Assembly (NCBI GenBank): GCA_937888905.1
Contig: CALATA010000021.1
Coordinates: 248,001 to 312,000 of the forward strand
Length of the DNA: 64,000 nucleotides
From: Terrimonas sp937888905
GTDB taxonomy: Bacteria; Bacteroidota; Bacteroidia; Chitinophagales; Chitinophagaceae
Direction: 5' to 3'
The position numbers and the translations under genes were made by a program. The notes under the pieces are model-generated. The model was not told the origin of the DNA, ran no database searches, and worked only from the letters and a program-made list of their open reading frames with translations. Numbering within the stretch: the first letter of the stretch is position 1; each line of letters begins with the position of its first letter. Below are positions 57,557 to 64,000 of this stretch, piece after piece.

Positions 57557-58507
57557 ATGGAAAAAAGAAAACTTGGCCAGTCTTCGCTGGAGTTGTTTCC
57601 CCTTGCTTTGGGCACCAATGTGTTCGGATGGACCATTGACGAACCTTCTTCGTTTGAATTGCTGGACGCATTCACCGGAGAAGGTTTTAGTTTTATTGAC
57701 ACTGCCGATGTTTACTCCCGATGGGGTGAAGGAAATAAAGGCGGCGAATCGGAAACCATCATTGGCAACTGGCTGCGAAAAAGCGGCAAACGCAAGGATG
57801 TAATCATTGCCACGAAAGTTGGCAGCGACATGGGACAGGGCAAAATCGATTTGACGAAAGAGTATATTATCCGCGCCGCTGAAGATTCCCTGCGTCGTTT
57901 GCAGACAGATACCATCGATCTGTATCAAACCCATTTCGACGATAACACCACGCCCGTAGAAGAAACACTGGCCGCTTACGACCAACTGATCCGTGAAGGC
58001 AAAGTGCGTTACATCGGTGCGTCCAACCTCACACCCGGCCGCTTGAAGGATTCACTGAAAGCCACTAAGGAAAAGGGGTTGCCGCGTTATGAATCCTTCC
58101 AACCCGAATACAACCTTTACAGCCGCGACAGCTTCGAAGGGGAATTGCAGCAACTGTGTATCCGTGAAAATCTTGGCGTGATCACTTACTTCTCGTTAGC
58201 CGCAGGATTTCTTACCGGTAAATACCGCGGCGAAGCCGATCTGCATAAAAGTAAAAGAGGTCATGGCATGGATAAATATTTTACGCCACGCGGCTTCCGT
58301 ATTCTCGATGCATTGGATCAGGTAGCAGCCCGTCATTCCGTTACGCCCGCTACCGTTGCATTGGCGTGGCTGATTGCACAACCGGGCGTTACCGCGCCTA
58401 TTTCAAGCGCTACCAGCCTGAAACAATTGAACACATTGACCGAAGCGGCGAAATTGCAACTCGATAAAGAAAGTTTGCAACAACTGACGGATGCAAGTGC
58501 ATACTAA
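57557..58507 (+). CDS. Aldo/keto reductase
   Basis: 316-residue TIM-barrel NADPH oxidoreductase. Catalytic tetrad region: ALGTNVFGW, FIDTADVYSRWG (Asp, Tyr), IATKVGSDMG (Lys) and QTHFDDNT (His), then RYIGASNLTPG and the NADP-binding FVxPEY-like PEYNLYSRDSFE, LAWLIAQPGVTAPISSATS. Typical of the YhdN/tas group. Co-directional with the ADH upstream; both would reduce carbonyls. A hairpin-forming repeat follows the stop. Confidence 0.92.
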   Translation: MEKRKLGQSSLELFPLALGTNVFGWTIDEPSSFELLDAFTGEGFSFIDTADVYSRWGEGNKGGESETIIGNWLRKSGKRKDVIIATKVGSDMGQGKIDLTKEYIIRAAEDSLRRLQTDTIDLYQTHFDDNTTPVEETLAAYDQLIREGKVRYIGASNLTPGRLKDSLKATKEKGLPRYESFQPEYNLYSRDSFEGELQQLCIRENLGVITYFSLAAGFLTGKYRGEADLHKSKRGHGMDKYFTPRGFRILDALDQVAARHSVTPATVALAWLIAQPGVTAPISSATSLKQLNTLTEAAKLQLDKESLQQLTDASAY

Positions 58508-58515
58508 ATAAATTG

Positions 58516-58601
58516 TCTTTGCGCCTTAATTACTTTGCGCCTTCGCGTGAAAAGTAACGCCAGGTTCACGCAGAGACGCATAAGGAGCAGCGACGCAAAG
58601 A
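58516..58601. repeat. CTTTGCG inverted repeat
   Basis: TCTTTGCG (58516-58523) and CGCAAAGA (58594-58601) form outer arms, CGCGTGAA/TTCACGCA inner arms, and a second CTTTGCGCC copy lies between. An 86-bp imperfect hairpin filling the gap between AKR and DoxX. Confidence 0.7.
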
Positions 58602-58623
58602 ATTACCTACAACCCACACCTCT

Positions 58624-59043
58624 ATGCCCGCAAATAAAAACGAAAACCTGGCCTTCCTGCTTACACGCGTGGCTGTGGGCATAAGCCTGTTTGGGCATGG
58701 CGTTGTGCGCTTGCCGAAAGCCGGCGCTTTCAGCGAATGGATGCGCGACCGTTTCGAGAAGAGTTGGCTGCCCGCTCCTGTTGTGGGCACCTTCGGTTAC
58801 GTGTTGCCCTGGATCGAATTCGGTATCGGGCTGTTATTGATCATCGGTTTGTTCACACGATCGGCATTGATCGGCGGCGCCGTGCTCATGATTGCATTGA
58901 TCGGCGGATGTTGCCTGATCGAAGACTGGTCCGCCATTCCATCACAATTGATGCACGCCGGTTTTTGTGCGCTGTTGCTGGTTTTTCTTGAACGATATAA
59001 TTATTATTCCTTTGACCGTCGATTTCTGTCGGACAATCCTTAA
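58624..59043 (+). CDS. DoxX-family membrane protein
   Basis: 139 residues with four helices: FLLTRVAVGISLFGHGVVRL, GYVLPWIEFGIGLLLIIGLF, ALIGGAVLMIALIGGCCLI and LMHAGFCALLLVFLERY. The HGVVRL motif after helix 1 and the LPWIEFGIGLLLIIGL second helix are the DoxX-like signature (quinone-linked membrane protein, subunit-like). The catalytic role of this family is unclear. Starts 14 bp before the OYE gene; probable operon with the flanking oxidoreductases. Confidence 0.88.
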   Translation: MPANKNENLAFLLTRVAVGISLFGHGVVRLPKAGAFSEWMRDRFEKSWLPAPVVGTFGYVLPWIEFGIGLLLIIGLFTRSALIGGAVLMIALIGGCCLIEDWSAIPSQLMHAGFCALLLVFLERYNYYSFDRRFLSDNP

Positions 59044-59057
59044 ACTGATTTGTAAAA

Positions 59058-60131
59058 ATGAGTCTGCTCTTTTCACCTTATAAGCTACGTTCGCTGACAT
59101 TGCGCAACCGCATTGTCGTTTCGCCCATGTGCCAATATTCCGGCGAAGATGGATTTGCCAATGACTGGCACCTTGTACACCTCGGAACACGCGCTACCGG
59201 CGGTGCCGCACTGGTGATCCAGGAAGCAACCGCTGTAACGCCGGAAGGAAGAATCTCTCCGCAGGACTTGGGTGTCTGGAAAGATGAACATATTGACAAA
59301 TTGAAATCGATCACCGGCTTCATCCATAGCCAAGGAGCGGTGGCAGGCATCCAACTCGCCCATGCCGGTCGCAAAGCCAGCACGGCGTGTCCCTGGGAAG
59401 GGGGCAAACAATTGAACACAGCAACGGGTGGCTGGACAAGCGTTGCACCTTCTGCCATTCCTTTTTATGAAAATGATATTGCCCCGGAGGCGCTGAGTGA
59501 AACCGCCATTGAGGAATTAATACAGGCTTTTGCCGATGCGGCTTCCCGCGCATTGAAGGCCGGTTATAAATTGGTGGAAATTCATGCGGCCCATGGCTAC
59601 CTGATTCACGAGTTTCTTTCGCCGCTGAGTAATCAACGCACCGACCAATGGGGTGGCTCATTTGAAAACCGCACGCGCTTTTTACTGCGCATCGTTGATG
59701 CCGTGCGTAAAGTGTGGCCGGATGAACTGCCGTTGTTTGTCCGCATTTCCGCTACCGATTGGGTAGAAGGCGGATGGGATTTGGAAAGTTCTGTTAAACT
59801 GGCCGCTCTCCTGAAAGAAAAAGAAGTTGACCTGGTAGATTGCTCTTCGGGCGGATTGGCACCGAATGCCATTATTCCCGCTGGTCCGGGCTATCAGGTG
59901 GGTTTTGCGGAAAGTATTCGTAAAGAAGCCGGTATGGCTACCGGTGCCGTTGGCATTATCGTAACGGCGGCCCAGGCTGAAGCTATTTTGGAGGAAGGGA
60001 AAGCCGACCTCATCTTCATGGCGAGGGAACTCCTGCGTAATCCTTATTTCCCGCTGGAAGCGGCACAACAATTTGGGGATGAGATTGAATGGCCCGCCCA
60101 GTACGCAAGGGCACGCCGTCCGCTCAAATAG
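59058..60131 (+). CDS. NADH:flavin oxidoreductase, Old Yellow Enzyme (YqjM/NamA type)
   Basis: 357-residue FMN TIM-barrel ene-reductase. N-terminal SPMCQYSGEDG (the YqjM-type catalytic Cys after the beta strand), GGAALVIQEATAVTPEG, HAGRKAS, the substrate His pair in HAAHGYLIHEFLSPLSN, RTDQWGGSFENRTRF (FMN phosphate area) and LVDCSSGGLAP. Reduces activated C=C bonds; often induced by electrophiles or oxidants. Neighbours (ADH, AKR, DoxX) suggest a stress-metabolism cluster. Confidence 0.94.
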   Translation: MSLLFSPYKLRSLTLRNRIVVSPMCQYSGEDGFANDWHLVHLGTRATGGAALVIQEATAVTPEGRISPQDLGVWKDEHIDKLKSITGFIHSQGAVAGIQLAHAGRKASTACPWEGGKQLNTATGGWTSVAPSAIPFYENDIAPEALSETAIEELIQAFADAASRALKAGYKLVEIHAAHGYLIHEFLSPLSNQRTDQWGGSFENRTRFLLRIVDAVRKVWPDELPLFVRISATDWVEGGWDLESSVKLAALLKEKEVDLVDCSSGGLAPNAIIPAGPGYQVGFAESIRKEAGMATGAVGIIVTAAQAEAILEEGKADLIFMARELLRNPYFPLEAAQQFGDEIEWPAQYARARRPLK

Positions 60132-60141
60132 CAGGATTTCG

Positions 60142-60149
60142 TATCTTCG
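60142..60149 (+). promoter_or_regulatory. -7-like box TATCTTCG for the MFS gene
   Basis: One base from TAnnTTTG, 59 nt before ATG 60209. Confidence 0.35.
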
Positions 60150-60208
60150 CCACTCATTTCACCTCACTAAGTTGCTCGCCATATTTACCGTAAAGGCAAC
60201 TTTTTAAT

Positions 60209-61459
60209 ATGAAAACCGCTACCGGATTTGTTTCCCGTGTTTATCAACGCTTACTCGCACCCGTGGTCGCCTCGGTGACGCAGCCGGCAACGGATGAAAA
60301 AAACATTCCGCAAAAACATACACGCCTGCAGATACGCATTGCCGTATCCGCTTTTTTCTTTTGCCAGGGAATCAGTTTCGCTTCCTGGGCCAGCCGCATT
60401 CCCGATATCAAATACAATCTGCAACTGACCGATGCCGCATTGGGCAGCCTGTTGTTATTGCTACCTGCCGGCCAACTTTCGGCCATGCCTTTTTCGGGTA
60501 AATTGGTCACCCATTTCGGCAGCAAAAAGATCATGCGCATATTCCTCGTATTGTATGTACTTGCATTGACCAATATCGGCTACGCCTCTTCTGCCTGGCA
60601 ACTGGGTCTCGGACTTTATTTGTTTGGCGTGTTTGGCAACATGGCCAATATTTCTGTCAACACACAGGCGATCGGTGCGGAAAAAATGTATGGCCGCACG
60701 ATCATGACCTCGTTTCACGGCACCTGGAGCGCTGCGGGACTTACCGGCGCATTGATCGGTATGCTGATGATGTCGCTCGGTGTTACACCGCATGTTCACT
60801 TCTGGATCGTAGCAGGTTTTGTGATCTGCACAGTGATGATCGCACAGAATTACCTCGCCCCCGGCCGCAGCGCCAGTGCCACTGCGGAAAAAAGACGTTT
60901 CTTTTCTTTACCCAATAAAGCATTGGCACAACTCGGCCTTATCGGTTTTTGCAGCATGGCCAGCGAAGGTGCCATGTTTGACTGGAGTGGTGTTTACTTC
61001 AAGCAGGTGGTGCATGCCCCCAACGCCTTTGTATTGCTGGGTTATCTGGGCTTCATGGCTACCATGGCAACAGGCCGCTTCCTCGGTGGCAACCTGCTTA
61101 CGCGTTACGGACGGAAAAAAGTATTGCGCGTCAGCGGCATCATGGTATCGACCGGTTTACTTATTTCGGTCATCTTTCCCTACCTCCTCACTGCATCACT
61201 TGGTTTCATCATTGTCGGATTGGGTGTATCATCCATCGTCCCCATGGTGTATAGCAGCGCAGGAAAAGTGTCCAATGTCTCTCCCGGCATAGCACTTGCA
61301 TCTGTATCCAGTATCAGTTATCTCGGTTTCCTGATGGGACCGCCGCTGATCGGGTATATCGCCGAACTGGCCAGTCTCCGCTGGTCGTTTGCCGTTATTG
61401 CTCTCGCAGGATTTACCATTGCTTTGCTCGTATCAAAACTGAAAGTGTTGAACGACTGA
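60209..61459 (+). CDS. MFS transporter, sugar/drug-exporter type
   Basis: 416 residues, about 12 helices after a 35-residue polar N-terminus. Motifs: RIAVSAFFFCQGISFASWASRIPDIK (helix 1, quoted in part), ALGSLLLLLPAGQLSAMPFSGKL, FGVFGNMANISVNTQAI, SFHGTWSAAGLTGALIG, then the second half from LGLIGFCSMASEGAMFDWSG with the conserved GAMFDW loop and RFLGGNLLTRYGRKK. The plan fits the YbjJ/inner-membrane permease branch. Substrate unknown. Co-directional with the surrounding operons. Confidence 0.9.
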   Translation: MKTATGFVSRVYQRLLAPVVASVTQPATDEKNIPQKHTRLQIRIAVSAFFFCQGISFASWASRIPDIKYNLQLTDAALGSLLLLLPAGQLSAMPFSGKLVTHFGSKKIMRIFLVLYVLALTNIGYASSAWQLGLGLYLFGVFGNMANISVNTQAIGAEKMYGRTIMTSFHGTWSAAGLTGALIGMLMMSLGVTPHVHFWIVAGFVICTVMIAQNYLAPGRSASATAEKRRFFSLPNKALAQLGLIGFCSMASEGAMFDWSGVYFKQVVHAPNAFVLLGYLGFMATMATGRFLGGNLLTRYGRKKVLRVSGIMVSTGLLISVIFPYLLTASLGFIIVGLGVSSIVPMVYSSAGKVSNVSPGIALASVSSISYLGFLMGPPLIGYIAELASLRWSFAVIALAGFTIALLVSKLKVLND

Positions 61460-61495
61460 CGACCGGGATAGCCTGTATTTATTCACTTTATTAAA

Positions 61496-62503
61496 ATGAT
61501 TGCTATGCGTTATGCTATCGTATTATGGTTGTTGCTGACAACGGGGATATTTACCCATGCACAACAATCATCGACGCCGGTTAACGGCACCAATCTTGAA
61601 AACGTATCCTACCCTTTCGACGTGCACTACCTGTCGCTGGATGTGCAGGGCGAACCTCTTCGCATGGCCTATATGGACATAAAACCCACCAGCCCGAATG
61701 GTCGTACGATTGTGCTTTTACATGGAAAAAATTTCAACGGCGCATACTGGGAGCAGACGGCGCACGATCTGCAGCAAGAAGGCTACCGCGTCATCATTCC
61801 CGACCAGATCGGCTTTGGTAAATCATCCAAACCTACCCGTATCCAATATAGTTTTCCCTTACTGGCTTCGCAAACAAAAACATTACTTGATACATTGAAT
61901 GTGACGAAGACCATTGTGCTGGGCCATTCAATGGGCGGCATGCTGGCAACGAGGTTTGCCCTGATGTATCCGTCCGTTACCGAAAAACTTGTGCTGGAAA
62001 ACCCGATCGGGTTGGAAGACTGGCGCCAATACGTGCCTTATATGCCAGTGGAAGAATGGTACCAGGAAGAATTGAAGCAGACATACGAAAGCATCCGCCA
62101 ATATCAACTTACATTTTATTATGATAATAAATGGAAACCTGCTTACGACCGTTGGGTGAATATGCTTGCCGGCTGGACCACCAACATCGATTATCCGCGC
62201 ATTGCCTGGAACTCCGCGTTGTTGTATGACATGATCTTTACACAACCCGTATGTTATGAATTTGATCAACTGCGCATGCCGGTGTTGCTGATCATCGGTC
62301 AACGCGACCGCACAGCCCTGGGCAAGAACAAGGCGCCTGCCGGTGTACGCGGACAGTTAGGTAATTATCCTGTACTGGGTAAAAAAACAGCGGCCCTTAT
62401 CAAGGGCTCCACACTGGTGGAAATCGAAGGCATCGGCCATCTCCCGCATATAGAAGCGTATGAAAAATTTATCGCACCTTTGAAGGCATTCCTGAAAAAA
62501 TAA
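61496..62503 (+). CDS. Secreted alpha/beta hydrolase
   Basis: 335 residues. Signal peptide (YAIVLWLLLTTGIFTHA); ATG 61496 or the ATG three codons later both keep it. The fold is clear: IVLLHGKNFNGAYWEQT (oxyanion region), DQIGFGKSSKP, nucleophile in LGHSMGGMLATRFAL (Ser), then the acid in GQRDRTALG and the catalytic His in IEGIGHLPHIE. A lid region lies between. Broad esterase or epoxide-hydrolase-like families fit; no specific substrate. The BASS transporter follows 7 bp later. Confidence 0.88.
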   Translation: MIAMRYAIVLWLLLTTGIFTHAQQSSTPVNGTNLENVSYPFDVHYLSLDVQGEPLRMAYMDIKPTSPNGRTIVLLHGKNFNGAYWEQTAHDLQQEGYRVIIPDQIGFGKSSKPTRIQYSFPLLASQTKTLLDTLNVTKTIVLGHSMGGMLATRFALMYPSVTEKLVLENPIGLEDWRQYVPYMPVEEWYQEELKQTYESIRQYQLTFYYDNKWKPAYDRWVNMLAGWTTNIDYPRIAWNSALLYDMIFTQPVCYEFDQLRMPVLLIIGQRDRTALGKNKAPAGVRGQLGNYPVLGKKTAALIKGSTLVEIEGIGHLPHIEAYEKFIAPLKAFLKK

Positions 62504-62510
62504 AAGCGTA

Positions 62511-63497
62511 TTGAAGAGCAGACTCGCAAGATGGGGCATTGATGGTTTTCTGCTGGCGATCATTGCCATGATCATGCTGGCTTACCTGGTGCCCGGGCCC
62601 GGCCTCGCCAAAGAACCTTTTTCACTCGAAGAAGCGGCCAACTATGGCGTATCAATCATTTTCTTTTTTTATGGCTTGCGGCTTAGTCCCAGGGCCATGC
62701 GCGAAGGACTGGCCAACTGGAAAATGCATGTGCTGATCCAGGCAACCACTTTTATCTTTTTTCCTTTACTAGCATTGGCCGTAAAACCATTTTTCCATTC
62801 GCAAGAGGGCATACTGCTATGGCAGGCTATTTTCTTTTTAGCAGCACTGCCTTCCACCGTATCTTCTTCCGTGGTAATGGTATCGATCGCACGGGGCAAT
62901 ATTCCTGCTGCCATTTTCAATGCAGGCATTTCCTCGTTGCTGGGTCTTGTGTTTACGCCTTTATGGACCGGATTGTTCATTACCTCCAATAGCGAAGTGC
63001 ATGCGGACACAAGCCAGATCGTTGGCAAACTTCTGTTACAGGTTTTGCTCCCGGTAGTATTGGGATTGTTATTGCATCGTTACTGGGGTGCATTCGCAGA
63101 AACGCATAAAAAGAAATTGAAACTGTTTGATCAGACCGTAATCCTGCTCATCATTTATACTTCCTTCTGTCATTCTTTTTACCTTCATTTGTTTGATAAT
63201 TTTACCGCAGGCGGATTGCTCTTGCTGGGTGCCGGCATGCTCACCCTTTTCCTGGCGGTAATGGGCATTGTGTATGGTATTTCGCAATTGCTTGGTTTTT
63301 CAGCAGCGGATCGTATTACCGTTATTTTCTGCGGTTCAAAAAAATCACTGGTACACGGAACGGTAATGGCGAATGTATTATTTGCAGGAAGCGCGGCAAC
63401 CGGTATCTTGTTATTGCCACTTATGTTTTATCATGCCTTGCAGTTGATAGCGGCCAGTATACTGGCGCAGGCTGCGGCAAAAAGACAGATCAACTGA
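62511..63497 (+). CDS. Bile-acid:sodium symporter (BASS) family transporter
   Basis: 328 residues, about ten helices, starting at TTG 62511 because no ATG precedes helix 1. Signatures of the BASS/SBF (arsenical-resistance-3-like) fold: IIFFFYGLRLSPRAMREGL, AIFFLAALPSTVSSSVVMVSIARGN (sodium site, unwound helix), GISSLLGLVFTPLWTGLF and a second inverted half with IFCGSKKSLVHGTVMANVLF. The usual substrate range is organic anions with Na+. Almost abuts the AEC gene, 1 bp. Confidence 0.88.
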   Translation: MKSRLARWGIDGFLLAIIAMIMLAYLVPGPGLAKEPFSLEEAANYGVSIIFFFYGLRLSPRAMREGLANWKMHVLIQATTFIFFPLLALAVKPFFHSQEGILLWQAIFFLAALPSTVSSSVVMVSIARGNIPAAIFNAGISSLLGLVFTPLWTGLFITSNSEVHADTSQIVGKLLLQVLLPVVLGLLLHRYWGAFAETHKKKLKLFDQTVILLIIYTSFCHSFYLHLFDNFTAGGLLLLGAGMLTLFLAVMGIVYGISQLLGFSAADRITVIFCGSKKSLVHGTVMANVLFAGSAATGILLLPLMFYHALQLIAASILAQAAAKRQIN

Positions 63498-63498
63498 T

Positions 63499-64000
63499 AT
63501 GGCTGCTTTTATCCTGATCGGCATATGTATTTTAGCGGGATTCCTGTTCCGCCGCTCGGGCCTGTTGCCGGAGGGGTCACACAAGAGCATTAATGTCTGG
63601 ATTATTTATCTCGCGCTGCCCGCCGTTTCTTTTAAATATTTACCGCATATCCGCTGGAGCCCTGAATTGATCTTTCCTGCAGTAAGCCCGTTGATCATCT
63701 GGCTGGCAGGCTGGTTATGGGTAAAAGTATATGCATCGCAACGCCGTTTACCCAAACCCGCCGAAGGCGGATTGAAACTGACCGCCGGATTGGCCAATAC
63801 CTCTTTTGTTGGCTTTCCCCTGGTAACGGCCTGGTTTGGCGAACACGAATTAGGAACGGCCATCATTTGCGACCAGGTAACCTTTATTCTCTTATCTACT
63901 GCCGGTATCATCGTTGCGATGAACTCGTCCGAATCGCATACGTTGCAACCGAAAGTGCTGGTGCAAAAGCTTATCAGGTTTCCACCGTTGATCGGTTGCA
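63499..64000 (+). CDS. AEC-family transporter, C-terminus cut by window edge
   Basis: Open frame from ATG 63499 with no stop before the right edge, 167 visible residues. Auxin-efflux-carrier-like plan: helix 1 FILIGICILAGFLFRRSGLLP, helix 2 SINVWIIYLALPAVSFKYL, helix 3 LIFPAVSPLIIWLAGWLW, then AGLANTSFVGFPLVTAWFG, the typical AEC motif, and IICDQVTFILLSTAGI. Acts with BASS-like carriers on organic anions in some bacteria. Starts 1 bp after the BASS stop, so the two are one operon. Confidence 0.85.
   Translation, partial: MAAFILIGICILAGFLFRRSGLLPEGSHKSINVWIIYLALPAVSFKYLPHIRWSPELIFPAVSPLIIWLAGWLWVKVYASQRRLPKPAEGGLKLTAGLANTSFVGFPLVTAWFGEHELGTAIICDQVTFILLSTAGIIVAMNSSESHTLQPKVLVQKLIRFPPLIGC

Noticed and set aside
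1..64000. tRNA, rRNA, insertion sequence, prophage or toxin-antitoxin genes
   Set aside because: No conserved RNA words, transposase motifs, phage structural genes or matching small gene pairs were recognised on reading both strands; a computational scan could still find one.

Overview
The window is chromosomal DNA from a member of the Bacteroidota, most likely order Chitinophagales (Chitinophagaceae-like). This is inferred from content, not from a database match. Many genes have the Bacteroidota -7 promoter box TAnnTTTG, with A-rich sequence rather than Shine-Dalgarno sites before starts. Lipoprotein and signal-peptide genes are frequent. Family types typical of the phylum are present: carboxypeptidase-regulatory-domain TonB receptor, DUF3857, DUF4878, DUF2911, LVIVD propeller, ECF sigma plus anti-sigma pairs. 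By eye G+C is just under half. I recognised no rRNA, tRNA, CRISPR array, insertion sequence or prophage. The first gene (1-325) and the last (63499-64000) run off the window.

Layout. 1-10 kb: homogentisate dioxygenase, a phosphoesterase, an exported HisC-like aminotransferase, a Crp/Fnr regulator, a TolB-like propeller, a TPR lipoprotein, ribulose-phosphate epimerase and a TonB-dependent receptor. 10-17 kb: PhoH, a YiiX-like peptidase, two small lipoproteins, fluoride channel CrcB, pyrophosphatase, an NlpC/P60 hydrolase, an ECF sigma/anti-sigma pair and guanine deaminase. 17-28 kb: a MurC-like ligase, YdeI, an RRM protein, small orphans, a DsbA-like protein, an alginate lyase lipoprotein and ClpB. 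28-45 kb: a serine hydrolase, a tandem pair of DUF3857 transglutaminase-fold proteins, QueG, an LVIVD lipoprotein, a second ECF sigma factor overlapping a protein that appears to span both membranes, DUF2911, an ABC permease, SppA, FolK, a deoxynucleoside kinase, an MFS carrier and a YkgJ protein. 45-48 kb: glycine decarboxylase GcvP. 48.2-53 kb: a more AT-rich accessory block with an HMA-AraC fusion regulator, small orphans, a cupin and a CPA1 antiporter. 53-64 kb: an almost unbroken plus-strand run (CvpA-CAP fusion, MscS, flavin reductase, alcohol dehydrogenase, aldo/keto reductase, DoxX, Old Yellow Enzyme, MFS, alpha/beta hydrolase, BASS and AEC carriers).

The most interesting system is at 35409-37344. 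An ECF sigma gene overlaps a gene whose product has, in order, a short cytoplasmic segment, one inner-membrane helix, about 170 disordered residues and an outer-membrane beta-barrel. This matches the dual-membrane-spanning anti-sigma factors reported in Bacteroides and would allow outer-membrane state to control transcription with a single polypeptide. The second sigma pair (15798-16737) has only the short inner-membrane partner, so the window holds both designs.

The intergenic DNA is also unusual. Between gene ends lie recurring words: AAGTAATAAGTTATAAG blocks, TGTGAAAAT/GGGGCC hairpins, GCCCGAAGCTTCGGGC tandem palindromes, CCATGG hairpins with CCCTTCGAGA-type loops, and GTTGGTCT palindromes. 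They form composite dispersed repeats that are not mobile-element ends I recognise. Several promoters place the -7 box about 5 nt before the start codon, which suggests leaderless mRNAs.
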